Source: Blastopirellula retiformator (GTDB lineage Bacteria > Planctomycetota > Planctomycetia > Pirellulales > Pirellulaceae). From it: a DNA stretch of 64,000 bases. The notes below the pieces were generated by a model. That model did not search any database. It saw only the letters and a program-made list of their open reading frames with translations, and was not told the origin of the DNA. The DNA lies in the NCBI RefSeq assembly GCF_007859755.1, contig NZ_SJPF01000001.1, forward strand, positions 1,042,082-1,106,081. The letters are read 5' to 3'. Positions 33,220-41,988 of the stretch are shown here, in pieces; the first letter of the stretch is position 1, and every line of letters begins with the position of its first letter. Both the position numbers and the translations under genes were made by a program.

Positions 33220-35097
33220 TTACGAGTCATCTTGCCCCGACGTTCTCCCCATTTCGACGTCAAATTCAAAGATCGCTGGAATCAGCATAGCGCAGGTCGT
33301 AAAGCCGTAGGCGAAAACCGTCACCAGGAAGACTTCCAAATTCTTGTTCAGCAGCAGCGTCGTAATCGCGTAGAACGTCGCCAGCGGCACCATGAAGGCC
33401 GCAAGTGCGATCGCTCCCGAAGGATTGCGATGCCCGATCGTCACGTACAGCCCCAAACCGCCGCCAGCGATAAACCCGAGGAACGGGAAGAGCTGGAAGT
33501 GGAACGAGTCGCTAAACGAGATCATCAGCAATATACAGGTAATCACGCCGAGGAACAGGAAGAAAACCGTTCCCAGGCTCACGCCGATCGCCACGCGGCT
33601 GCTGGCATAGATCATGCCGCAGTGAATTCCCAGCGTCGTCACAAACAAATACATCACCGCCAGGCCGAGCGATAGGAAGACGAGATTCTCGGTGTACATT
33701 CCCCCTTGCCACCAGAGATAAAGGGTCAGCAGCAGCGGCGCGACCACCATTTCCTTGGTCACCCACAGCACGCCTGCCAGCTTGCCGAAGATAAACTCGC
33801 GTGGGGTCAGATCGGTCACCAACAGAATATCGAGTGATCTACCGTCCCGCTCGTTAGTGATCGAGGTGACCGCCAGGGCGTTCACGATCACCATGCTGAC
33901 CAGGTAGAGCGGGGTGAGCGCCTGAGCTGCGTCCGGAATGATGGCGCCCGCCTGATCGATGACTGACTTGGCGGCATGGCTGGCGATCAGCTGATGCAGC
34001 GCCACCGCAGCCGCGGCGACCAACAGCATGTAGACGATGCGAATGATGATCACTTTGCGACCGTACGCCCAGGTCTGCGTTTCGCGCCAAAGAACCGGGT
34101 TGTCCCACACCTCGCGATGCTTGGAGGCCATTTTGCGAGTCCGGGCGTCGACATGCTCGGCGCGACGCGTTTCGTCGTCTCCGGCGGCCTGTTTGTCGTT
34201 TTGGGCCAGGTCATGTTCGGCGCCCCAGATTGACTCTTGGGTTTCCGCTTTCGGACCAGCGTCACGGCGGGCTTCTCGCGACGGATTCCAGACGCGAACC
34301 AGCCCGATCGCCAAGCCGTTCAGCACCAAGGTCGTTGCCGCGGCAATTGCCAGATAGAGCCAGATCGGATTGCCGAAGACGCCGAGATCGGTAGACAGGG
34401 TCGGAAACGGGCGAGCCGCTTCCAGCACGGCCCGAATCGGACTCAGGGCGGTCGCCAGCGTCGCCGGGGCCATCCCCAGCGGCAAGTCGCCAATCAGCCT
34501 GTTGAGGGCTCCGGCGGCGATCGCTTCGCAGAAGCCGAGCCAAAACACGATCGTCAGGGCGGTCAGGGCCAACGTCTGGAAGGTCTTCTCACGCCACAAC
34601 GCCAGGGTCGAGCCCAAACTGCCGGCGGCGATCGTCGTAAAGAACGTGACCAGAAAGACATAAATGATTTGTGAGGGGGAAACGCCGCCAAATAGCACGA
34701 TTGCCGTAAACAGCGGCAGGGCCGCCAGGATCAGCACCAGCACGTTCAGCAGACTGGCCAGCATCTTGCCCAGGACCAGCTCCGAGTTGTTCAGCCGGGT
34801 CATCAGCAGCAGGATCAGCGTCTTCTTGTCTTTTTCTTGCGCGACGGCGCTGGCCGAGGAGAAGGCGGCGAAAAAAATCACCAGACTCAGCTGAATCGGC
34901 GCCAAAATCTGGAAGAGAACCGCGCCAAACCGGGCCATATCCCCCACGTTGCGAATGATTTGCGTCCCCGCCATCACCAGCCAGGCGGTGCACATCAGCA
35001 GGAACAGGGCGGCGACGTAGACGGTGCGGTAAGTGTAAAACTTGCTGCGCCGCGGGGTCACGGCGGCTTCTCGCGTAAAGACAGGCCCGATAAACAA
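33220..35097 (-). CDS. ABC-2 type transporter permease
   Basis: A 625-residue polytopic protein with about twelve TM helices in two halves, split by a charged loop (about residues 275-345). Both halves have the ABC-2 pattern: TAWLVMAGTQIIRNVG, FAAFSSASAVAQEKDKKTLILLLMTRLNNSELVLGKM and, in the second half, TNERDGRSLDILLVTDLTPREFIFGKL. The two ExDxxxLxxLLxTxL-like repeats suggest a fused tandem permease. No ATP-binding subunit is adjacent, so it must use one encoded elsewhere. It is 24 bp upstream of the DUF21/CBS pair on the same strand. Confidence 0.85.
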   Translation of the reverse strand: MFIGPVFTREAAVTPRRSKFYTYRTVYVAALFLLMCTAWLVMAGTQIIRNVGDMARFGAVLFQILAPIQLSLVIFFAAFSSASAVAQEKDKKTLILLLMTRLNNSELVLGKMLASLLNVLVLILAALPLFTAIVLFGGVSPSQIIYVFLVTFFTTIAAGSLGSTLALWREKTFQTLALTALTIVFWLGFCEAIAAGALNRLIGDLPLGMAPATLATALSPIRAVLEAARPFPTLSTDLGVFGNPIWLYLAIAAATTLVLNGLAIGLVRVWNPSREARRDAGPKAETQESIWGAEHDLAQNDKQAAGDDETRRAEHVDARTRKMASKHREVWDNPVLWRETQTWAYGRKVIIIRIVYMLLVAAAAVALHQLIASHAAKSVIDQAGAIIPDAAQALTPLYLVSMVIVNALAVTSITNERDGRSLDILLVTDLTPREFIFGKLAGVLWVTKEMVVAPLLLTLYLWWQGGMYTENLVFLSLGLAVMYLFVTTLGIHCGMIYASSRVAIGVSLGTVFFLFLGVITCILLMISFSDSFHFQLFPFLGFIAGGGLGLYVTIGHRNPSGAIALAAFMVPLATFYAITTLLLNKNLEVFLVTVFAYGFTTCAMLIPAIFEFDVEMGRTSGQDDS

Positions 35098-35245
35098 CGT
35101 GCAGTCCTTGGTCGAACGTTAGCGGTGAAGCGCGGAAAAGCTTCGATTATAGCTAGAGCCGAGCGAATTTAGGACGCCGACCGCCCCGGCAGCGTGTTAA
35201 AACCTGAGGTGTTTTCCCACCTGACGCCTATCTGGATCCCCCCAG

Positions 35246-35908
35246 ATGGGACTTTTCGGCGCGATTTCTCAATTTTTCGCCAATATCGATCCCCGTCGGC
35301 GGCTCTTAGCTGTGGTTTCTCGAGACGATCCAAAACGACAGACCGAGCCCTTGAGTAAGGCAGACGCCGCATTCCAAGAGGCGGCGCTTGATGCGGCCGC
35401 CGTTGAAACGTACTACCGCCAGCATGCCGATCGATTGCAACGATTCGTCTGGGGCGTGGTGCGCGACGCGCCCACGGCGGCCGATGTGGTTCAAGCGACG
35501 TTCGTTAAATTTGCCGCCTTGGGCGGCTCGGTAGATCCAGCCGCTCGCAAGAGCTGGCTCTACCAAGTCGCCTATCGCGAAGCCTTAGCGATTCGCCGCC
35601 GCTTGGCGACGGGCCGCAAGGTGGACGAGCGATTGCAATGGCTGCACGCAGGGTGGGACTCGGCGGCGCCCGATACCGAGTTGGTTCGCGGAGAGTTGGT
35701 GGACGAAGTTCGCCAGGCGATCGATCGCCTGCCGGACGACTTGAAGCAGATCGTTAACCTGCGGACCTACGAAGAGAAGACGTTCGCCGAAATCGCCGAG
35801 CAGCTGCAGATCCCGCTCGGGACCGCACTGGGGCGGATGCGAAATGCGCTCGCCAAGTTGAAAACTTCGCTCGCCAAACTGAATCAACAAACGAAACGCG
35901 AAAACTAA
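35246..35908 (+). CDS. ECF sigma factor
   Basis: A 220-residue ECF sigma factor. Region 2 (about residues 50-115) has YYRQHADRLQRFVWGVVRDAPTAADVVQATFVKF; region 4 (about 155-210) has AIDRLPDDLKQIVNLRTYEEKTFAEIAEQLQIPLGTALGRM, a helix-turn-helix. The first 40 residues precede the domain and the true start may be further in. It is the first gene of an operon: next is a membrane protein with anti-sigma character (11 bp gap), then a coiled-coil protein, then the DUF1549/DUF1553 and DUF1501 genes. It likely directs this operon and others. Confidence 0.9.
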   Translation: MGLFGAISQFFANIDPRRRLLAVVSRDDPKRQTEPLSKADAAFQEAALDAAAVETYYRQHADRLQRFVWGVVRDAPTAADVVQATFVKFAALGGSVDPAARKSWLYQVAYREALAIRRRLATGRKVDERLQWLHAGWDSAAPDTELVRGELVDEVRQAIDRLPDDLKQIVNLRTYEEKTFAEIAEQLQIPLGTALGRMRNALAKLKTSLAKLNQQTKREN

Positions 35909-35919
35909 CCGCTGGCAAT

Positions 35920-36492
35920 ATGAATCAACTCCCGGAAACTGACGACTTCGATCTCACCGCTTTGCGGTATCTGGCAGGCGAGCTTTCGCCGGCCGAGACG
36001 GCGGCGTTTGAGAATCTCTTAGCGGACGACGTAGTGATCGGCGACGCCACCGCGGGCGAACGCCTGGCCGACGTCGTCGAGCTGACCGCAGCGATGTTGA
36101 CCGTCTCGAGTGCGCCGGATGCGCGGACGACGCGAGGCGGTCTCGCTGCGGCGCCCACACATCGGTTCTCGATCTGGACCGCCGTGTTGGCCGCTTCCAT
36201 CTTGGTCGCCCTGACAGGCGGATTGATCACGCTGCTCGCTTCTGGCGACGACGCCGAAACCCGGCTCGCCCAATCGTGGCTCGATTCGTCGGAAGCCGTC
36301 GAAGAGATGATGCAGGTGGATGACCTGTTGGTCGCCGAGCAAACGCTAGCGCCGCAGCTTGACGTGCTCCCCTTGGTCGAGACGGACGATCTTGATTGGG
36401 ATACGCCGCCCGCTTGGATGTTGGCCGCCGTAGAGCTGGATCAGCAGGACGATCTTGATCGAGAAGCCGCCGCCGAAGAGGTGAACCAATGA
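35920..36492 (+). CDS. Anti-sigma-like single-pass membrane protein
   Basis: A 190-residue protein encoded 11 bp after an ECF sigma gene. The N-terminal domain (about residues 1-60: FDLTALRYLAGELSPAETAAFENLL) has the helical pattern of anti-sigma domains, although no HxxxCxxC zinc motif is present. One TM helix lies at about 86-106 (AVLAASILVALTGGLITLLA). The C-terminal region is acidic and would be outside the cytoplasm. Calling it an anti-sigma factor is inference from position and architecture. Its stop overlaps the next start (ATGA at 36489). Confidence 0.75.
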   Translation: MNQLPETDDFDLTALRYLAGELSPAETAAFENLLADDVVIGDATAGERLADVVELTAAMLTVSSAPDARTTRGGLAAAPTHRFSIWTAVLAASILVALTGGLITLLASGDDAETRLAQSWLDSSEAVEEMMQVDDLLVAEQTLAPQLDVLPLVETDDLDWDTPPAWMLAAVELDQQDDLDREAAAEEVNQ

Positions 36493-37157
36493 TCTGCAAC
36501 TACGGCCTGACGCTACTCGGGTTTTTTCTCTTGGTTGCTTCCGCGGCAGCGGAACCGCAACCCCGCGTCGTCGCTCAAAACGCCGTTTCGATCGAGGCCA
36601 AGTCGCCTGGCAAGAAGGCGTCGCGCGCCAATCAAGATGACGCAGTGAGCGAAAGCGAACTGGCCCGCCGTGAGGAGCTCGCGTTCGCGCTGGTCCGCAA
36701 GCATCATCCCGAACTCGTCACGCTGTTGCGTCAGCTGAAGCAGGCGCGTCCACGTCAGTATGACTCGGCGATTCGCGAATTGTCGCGGGTCAGCGAACGT
36801 TTGGATCAGATTCAAGAGCGGTCGCCTGAGCGGTACGAAGTGGAGCTTGAACTCTGGAAATCGAAATCGCGCCTTCAGCTGTTGACGGCTCAATTGCGGA
36901 TGACGCCGGATGATCAGCCGTTGCGTGAACGCTTGCGGGAAACGATCGCCCAGCAACTAGCGTCACAGCGGCAGTTATACGAATTGGAAAAAACGCGAAT
37001 GACGCAGCGAATTGAGTTTTTGAACAAGCAACTCGATCGACTCGACGGCGACGTTGAGACGCTGATCGACCAACGTTTTCGCTCGATCGAAGCGGCTGCC
37101 AAACGGGCGCCCAAAAATCGTGGCGGCGCCGCTGAGAAAGAAAAAAAGAAGAAGTAA
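36489..37157 (+). CDS. Exported coiled-coil protein in the ECF operon
   Basis: A 222-residue protein with a signal peptide (MICNYGLTLLGFFLLVASAA). The mature part is highly charged and helical from about residue 50 to 195 (LVTLLRQLKQARPRQYDSAI and later LYELEKTRMTQRIEFLNKQL), predicting a long coiled coil, and ends in Lys-rich KEKKKK. No family recognised. The ATG overlaps the anti-sigma-like gene stop. It precedes the DUF1549 gene by 79 bp. A periplasmic structural or sensing role for the membrane regulator is possible. Confidence 0.75.
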   Translation: MICNYGLTLLGFFLLVASAAAEPQPRVVAQNAVSIEAKSPGKKASRANQDDAVSESELARREELAFALVRKHHPELVTLLRQLKQARPRQYDSAIRELSRVSERLDQIQERSPERYEVELELWKSKSRLQLLTAQLRMTPDDQPLRERLRETIAQQLASQRQLYELEKTRMTQRIEFLNKQLDRLDGDVETLIDQRFRSIEAAAKRAPKNRGGAAEKEKKKK

Positions 37158-37236
37158 CGCTCAACCCACCCCCACACGCTTTCAAATCTCCCACAGTCGG
37201 ATGTCGGTTCGACCCGAATCGAACAAGGAGTTTTCG

Positions 37237-39945
37237 ATGACGCACCGCTCGCTCGCCCCACTCGGTTTGATTTCCGCGGCTTGGCTTTGTTGTTTCGCCA
37301 TTGGCGAAATTAGCGCGGCGGAACTGCCGACGCTGGACCAGCGCTTTGCCGACGAAAATGTGGACGAAGTTCCCGATTTTCAGCGTCACGTGATTCCGCT
37401 GATGAGCCGTTTGGGATGCAACGGTCGCGCTTGCCACGGTTCGTTCCAAGGACGCGGCGGTTTCCAGCTTTCGCTGTTCGGCTACGATTTTCAGGCCGAT
37501 CACGACGCGATGATGAAGGGAGAAAGCCCGCGCATCAATCTGGCTGAGGTCGACGAAAGTTTGATCATCTCCAAACCGACCGATGAGTTCACCCACGAAG
37601 GAGGCGAGCGGTACAAGCTGGGAAGTTGGGAGCATCGCGTCTTCACCAACTGGATCAACGCCGGCGCCAAGTTTGACAAAGACGACGTAGCGAAACTTGA
37701 GCGTCTGGAAGTGACTCCGGCCGAGGTGCTGTTTGGCGCCGATCCGAAAAAGGTTCCGCTCAAAGCGATCGCCGTCTGGGCTGATGGGACGCGTGAGGAT
37801 GTAACGCCGCTTTGCCGCTACACCACCAACGACGAAGAGATTGCCGCCGTGGATGGCGATGGGGTGATCAGCTCGGGCGAAAAAGGGGATACGCACGTGA
37901 TCGTCGCCTACGACAAAGCGGTGATCTCGGTGCCGGTTCTGCGTCCGATGACCAACTTGACCGGCCAAGACTACCCGCAAGTTGCGGCCGCGACCAAGAT
38001 CGATCAGTTGGTTGGCGAAAAGCTCCGTAAACTGGGAGTTGTTCCTTCGCCGGTTGCATCGGACGAAGAGTTCCTGCGTCGCGTCAATCTTGATATCGCG
38101 GGCACACTGCCGACCCCAGACGAAATTCGCGCGTTTGTCGCCGACCAAGATCCGAATAAGCGACAGGCCAAGATCGACGAATTGCTGGAAACGCCCGCCT
38201 ACGTCGCCAAGTGGACGACGCTGCTGTGCGACATGACCGGCAACAATGATCAGCAGCTTAACAACGTTTCGCCGATCCGATCGGGTCCGAGCCAGGAATG
38301 GTACGACTGGATCTATCGCCGCATCGAGCAGAACATGCCGTACGACGAATTGGCGACCGGGATCATCCTGGCCCGCAGTCGCGAACCCGGCGATTCCTAT
38401 CGCGAGTATTGCGAAGAGATGAGCGATCTCTACCGCAAGAATGGCTCGTATGCCGAACGCGACACGCTGACCCATTACTGGGCGCGGCTCAACTTCCGCA
38501 CGCCGGGAGATCGGGCTATTGGTTTCGCCTATTCGTTCATGGGCATTCGAATCCAGTGCGCCCAGTGTCACAAGCACCCGTTCGACGTTTGGTCGAAACA
38601 AGACTTTGACGACTTCAAGACCTTCTTCGCCCAGGCCCGCTTCTTGCGGCAACCGCGCAAGAACGATCCCTCGTACGAAGAGTATCAAGCTCTGATGGAG
38701 GAACTGGACGTCCAGGGTAAGAACGGGGGCGAAATGCGGCGGGACATTACCCGCAAATTGACCGAGGGCCGGACCGTGCCTTTCCCTGAGGTTGAACTGC
38801 TGCCGACGGCGGCGGTTTTTCGTCAGCCGCAGCGGAAGGGGAAAAAGAATCGGAACATGCCGAAACCTGACATGATGGCCAACATCCTGGGCGAAGAGGA
38901 GGTCGACATGTCGCAGGTCGAGGACATCCGCGAGCCGCTCATGAACTGGCTTCGCAGCGAGTCGAATCCGTATTTCGCCAAAGCGCTGGTCAATCGAGTC
39001 TGGGCCGCCTATTTCAACGTCGGGATTGTCGATCCGGTCGATGACTTGAGCCTTGGCAATCCGCCCTCGAATGGGCCGCTGCTCGATTACCTGGCCGCCG
39101 GCTTTATCAAGAACGGCTACGACATGAAATGGCTGCATCGTGAGATCACTGCCAGCGACGCCTACCAGCGAACTTGGAAGCCGAACGAAACCAATCGCAT
39201 GGATTATCGCAACTTCAGCCGGGCCATTCCTCGCCGTCTGCCGGCCGAAGTCGCCTACGACATCGTCAATCAGGCGACCGCCAACGATAAGACTCTCGAG
39301 AACTACGCGGCGACCTTGGAGGATCGGGCCGTGTCGATCCCAGGCACCGCGCCGCAAGGGAAGGCTCGTACCGCTCAGTACGCCTTGCAAGTCTTCGGAC
39401 GTTCGACGCGAGACAGCAACTGCGAGTGCGATCGGTCGATGGAAGCGAGCCTATTGCAGACGGTCTATCTACAGAACGACGCTGACGTGCTGAAACGTTT
39501 GACCGACAATGGCGGCTGGGTCGCCGACTTGGAACGTCAGATCAACGGCAATCCTGGCGGCGACAAGCAACTGGAACGTCGCGTCGAACAAGGTCGCGAG
39601 TTGATCGAGAAAGGTCGGCAGCGGGTCGCTCGCCTGAAGAAGAGCGACGCGAAGCTGGAAGCAATCGAACAGGCCAAGAAAAAACTGGCCGCCGCACGGT
39701 CGCGGCTAGAAACGCTTGAACGTCAACTGCGTCGGCAGAACCTGCCGACCGCGAAACAGTCGACGCCGACCGATGTCGCATCGCTGGTCGAGGAGGCGTA
39801 TCTGCGGACCCTCAGCCGCTTGCCGGATGCAGAGGAAAAGGAGATCGCCCAGCGTCACTTGGAACAAGTCGACAACCCGGTCGACGGAATTCGCGATCTG
39901 ATGTGGGCCTTGGTCAACACCAAAGAGTTCATCGTAAATCACTAA
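37237..39945 (+). CDS. DUF1549/DUF1553 planctomycete cytochrome-like protein with BIG2-like domain
   Basis: A 902-residue exported protein with a signal peptide (ending near ISAAEL). Near residue 60, GCNGRACHGSFQG is the C-x4-C-H motif of this family. A region around 165-240 (VPLKAIAVWADGTREDVTPL) is an Ig-like BIG2 domain. DUF1549 starts near 250 (KIDQLVGEKLRKLG) and includes a classical heme-type CAQCH motif (CAQCHKHPFDVW). DUF1553 follows (about 550 on, PLMNWLRSESNPYFAKALVNRVWA). Residues about 760-840 form a coiled coil. The ATG is preceded by AAGGAG. It is paired with the DUF1501 gene 63 bp downstream, as is usual in planctomycetes. Biochemical function of the family is not established. 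Confidence 0.92.
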   Translation: MTHRSLAPLGLISAAWLCCFAIGEISAAELPTLDQRFADENVDEVPDFQRHVIPLMSRLGCNGRACHGSFQGRGGFQLSLFGYDFQADHDAMMKGESPRINLAEVDESLIISKPTDEFTHEGGERYKLGSWEHRVFTNWINAGAKFDKDDVAKLERLEVTPAEVLFGADPKKVPLKAIAVWADGTREDVTPLCRYTTNDEEIAAVDGDGVISSGEKGDTHVIVAYDKAVISVPVLRPMTNLTGQDYPQVAAATKIDQLVGEKLRKLGVVPSPVASDEEFLRRVNLDIAGTLPTPDEIRAFVADQDPNKRQAKIDELLETPAYVAKWTTLLCDMTGNNDQQLNNVSPIRSGPSQEWYDWIYRRIEQNMPYDELATGIILARSREPGDSYREYCEEMSDLYRKNGSYAERDTLTHYWARLNFRTPGDRAIGFAYSFMGIRIQCAQCHKHPFDVWSKQDFDDFKTFFAQARFLRQPRKNDPSYEEYQALMEELDVQGKNGGEMRRDITRKLTEGRTVPFPEVELLPTAAVFRQPQRKGKKNRNMPKPDMMANILGEEEVDMSQVEDIREPLMNWLRSESNPYFAKALVNRVWAAYFNVGIVDPVDDLSLGNPPSNGPLLDYLAAGFIKNGYDMKWLHREITASDAYQRTWKPNETNRMDYRNFSRAIPRRLPAEVAYDIVNQATANDKTLENYAATLEDRAVSIPGTAPQGKARTAQYALQVFGRSTRDSNCECDRSMEASLLQTVYLQNDADVLKRLTDNGGWVADLERQINGNPGGDKQLERRVEQGRELIEKGRQRVARLKKSDAKLEAIEQAKKKLAAARSRLETLERQLRRQNLPTAKQSTPTDVASLVEEAYLRTLSRLPDAEEKEIAQRHLEQVDNPVDGIRDLMWALVNTKEFIVNH

Positions 39946-40008
39946 CGACAAAACCGCAGGCACCCCGTGGCGCTCGGTCGCCGCGATCATACTTACGGAG
40001 ACTGGACT

Positions 40009-41307
40009 ATGTCGATTCATCGAACTTGCGACGGAGTAACCCGCCGCGACGTGTTGAAAATCGGCCTAATGGGCGGAGTAGGACTCAGCTTGTCGGGCTA
40101 CTTGCAGCTTTCGCACGCCGGCCAGGTCGCCGACAAGAGTGCGAAAGCCGGGATCTTTATCGATCTGACCGGCGGTCCGACGCATCTCGACACGTTCGAT
40201 CTCAAGCCCGACGCTCCGCAGGAGTTTCGCGGCGACTTTAAACCGATCGACACCATCGTTCCCGGCATCCGCATCAGCGAGCACCTGCCGAAGCTGGCCC
40301 AGCAGGCCGACAAGTTCTGCATCTTGCGGGGCGTGTCGCATACGCTGGCCGCCCATCGTCTGGGCTCGGAGTATGTGAATACCGGCACGCGGCCGATCGC
40401 GTCCCTCTCGTATCCGTCGTACGGTTCGGTTGTCGCCAAAGAATTGGCGGCGCCGACCGATTTGCCGCCGAATGTGGCGATTCCTCGCGCATCGCATACG
40501 TCTGGTTTTCTCGGTGTGAAGTACGCTCCGCTCAACACCAATTCGACGCCAAGGGCAGGCGTTCCCTACTCGGTGCGCGGCGTTAGTTTGAGCGGTGGAT
40601 CGACGATCGAAGAAGTGAATCGTCGTCAGGACTTGCTCACGTCGCTGGACCGCAAGTTCCGCGGCTACGAGTCGGACGATCAACTGCTGGAGGGTTTGGA
40701 CCAGTTCAGCAAGCAGGCGCATGCGATCATCACCTCGAAGAAGGCCCGCGAGGCGTTTGACGTCAGCAAAGAATCGCCAGCCTTCGCCAAAGCGTTTGAG
40801 GCCGACAACTTCAGTATGAGTTGCTTATTGGCGATTCGTCTGGTCGAAGCGGGCGTTCGCTTCGTCACCATCACCAACGGCGGCTGGGACACGCACCAAG
40901 ATGCGTTCAATCGTCTGAAGGATCGTCAGTTGCCGCCGCTCGATAACGGCTTGGCCGCGCTGTATGGCGGCTTGGCCGAAAAGGGCTTGCTCGATCAAAC
41001 GGCGGTCTTTGTGACCGGTGAGTTTGGCCGTACGCCGAAGGTCAACAACAACGGCGGTCGCGATCACTATCCTCGCTGCATGACCATGCTGATGGCTGGT
41101 GGCGGAATTCGCGGCGGCCAGGTGATCGGCGAAAGCGATGAGAAGGGAACGGCGCCAGCCGACGGTCACGGCATCACGCCCGATGACGCGGCCGCCTCGT
41201 TCTATCACGCCCTCGGTATCGACCATACGAAGGAATACCACACCAACACCGGCCGACCGATCACGATTGTGCGAGACGGCAACGTGATTGAAAAGCTGTT
41301 TGCGTAG
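40009..41307 (+). CDS. DUF1501 protein with Tat-like signal
   Basis: A 432-residue protein. The N-terminus TRRDVLKIGLMGGVGLSLSGY is a twin-arginine-type signal, so export in folded form is likely. The rest matches DUF1501, a family related to alkaline-phosphatase-like sulfatases: GIFIDLTGGPTHLDTFDLKP, ILRGVSH, TNGGWDTHQDAF, VFVTGEFGRTPKVNNNGGRDHYP. It is the regular partner of DUF1549/DUF1553 proteins. The ATG at 40009 is preceded by CGGAG and begins the signal; an in-frame upstream extension is unlikely. Confidence 0.93.
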   Translation: MSIHRTCDGVTRRDVLKIGLMGGVGLSLSGYLQLSHAGQVADKSAKAGIFIDLTGGPTHLDTFDLKPDAPQEFRGDFKPIDTIVPGIRISEHLPKLAQQADKFCILRGVSHTLAAHRLGSEYVNTGTRPIASLSYPSYGSVVAKELAAPTDLPPNVAIPRASHTSGFLGVKYAPLNTNSTPRAGVPYSVRGVSLSGGSTIEEVNRRQDLLTSLDRKFRGYESDDQLLEGLDQFSKQAHAIITSKKAREAFDVSKESPAFAKAFEADNFSMSCLLAIRLVEAGVRFVTITNGGWDTHQDAFNRLKDRQLPPLDNGLAALYGGLAEKGLLDQTAVFVTGEFGRTPKVNNNGGRDHYPRCMTMLMAGGGIRGGQVIGESDEKGTAPADGHGITPDDAAASFYHALGIDHTKEYHTNTGRPITIVRDGNVIEKLFA

Positions 41308-41405
41308 AACCTCAAATATTTCAGAGCCCAAGCCTGGCGCCATTTGCGTTGGACAATGCGTACCGCGCGGCGCCAGAATTCTTTTCTTACGTGGAGTGCC
41401 CCCCC

Positions 41406-41900
41406 ATGAAAAATGTTGTTCGTACCGCATTGATTCTCACCTTCGCCGCTTTGATCGCGCTTCCCGCTTTCGCCGCCGATAAAGCGGAAAAGAAGGGTAA
41501 AAAGAAACCGGCCGCCGGCGCCGGCGTCTTCGCGGTTGTCAGCAAGATCGAATTGACCGACGCGCAGAAAGAGCAAGTCGCCGCGCTGAAGAAGGAATTC
41601 GGCGGTAAACTGGCCGAAGCCAACAAGGCGGTCGGCCTGACCGACGATCAGAAAGCGGCTCGTAAGACCGCCATGGCCGAAGTCAAAGACAAAGGCCTGA
41701 AAGGCAAAGAAGCCCGCGAGTACATCATGGGCAAAGTTAACCTTTCGAGCGAGCAGCAAGCAGCGCAAAAGGAACTCGGCGCGCTGACCCAGGTCGTCCG
41801 CACCAAGTTGATCGCGATCCTGACGCCGGAACAAAAAGAAGCCGCCGGCATCAAAGACGCCCCGGCGAAAAAGAAGAGGAAGGAAAAGGCCGCGAAGTAA
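41406..41900 (+). CDS. Exported Lys-rich helical protein
   Basis: A 164-residue protein with a signal peptide (MKNVVRTALILTFAALIALP...AFAA). The mature part is highly charged and helical: IELTDAQKEQVAALKKEF, VNLSSEQQAAQKELGALTQ and AILTPEQKEAAG. The repeated xLTxxQxxxxxxL pattern recalls small Spy/CpxP-like periplasmic proteins, but I cannot confirm that. GGAG precedes the ATG. It lies 98 bp after the DUF1501 gene and is followed by a terminator, so it may be the last gene of the ECF operon. Confidence 0.78.
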   Translation: MKNVVRTALILTFAALIALPAFAADKAEKKGKKKPAAGAGVFAVVSKIELTDAQKEQVAALKKEFGGKLAEANKAVGLTDDQKAARKTAMAEVKDKGLKGKEAREYIMGKVNLSSEQQAAQKELGALTQVVRTKLIAILTPEQKEAAGIKDAPAKKKRKEKAAK

Positions 41901-41929
41901 GCTTCCGAGCTCTTGATCTACAAGAAACG

Positions 41930-41962
41930 AAAACGCCGACGGGTAACCCGTCGGCGTTTTTT
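41930..41962 (+). terminator. Rho-independent terminator closing the DUF1549/DUF1501 operon
   Basis: A perfect 14-bp stem: AAAACGCCGACGGG (41930-41943), loop TAA, CCCGTCGGCGTTTT (41947-41960), followed by further T residues. The stem is symmetrical, so it may also serve the converging gene at 41989. Confidence 0.93.
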
Positions 41963-41988
41963 GTTTCGAATCCATCGATAGAGTTCGA

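Noticed and set aside
36790-39390. 866-codon minus-strand open frame opposite the DUF1549/DUF1553 gene
   Set aside because: It mirrors a clear family gene on the plus strand, has no recognisable domain and an Arg/His-rich composition typical of antisense shadow frames in GC-rich DNA.
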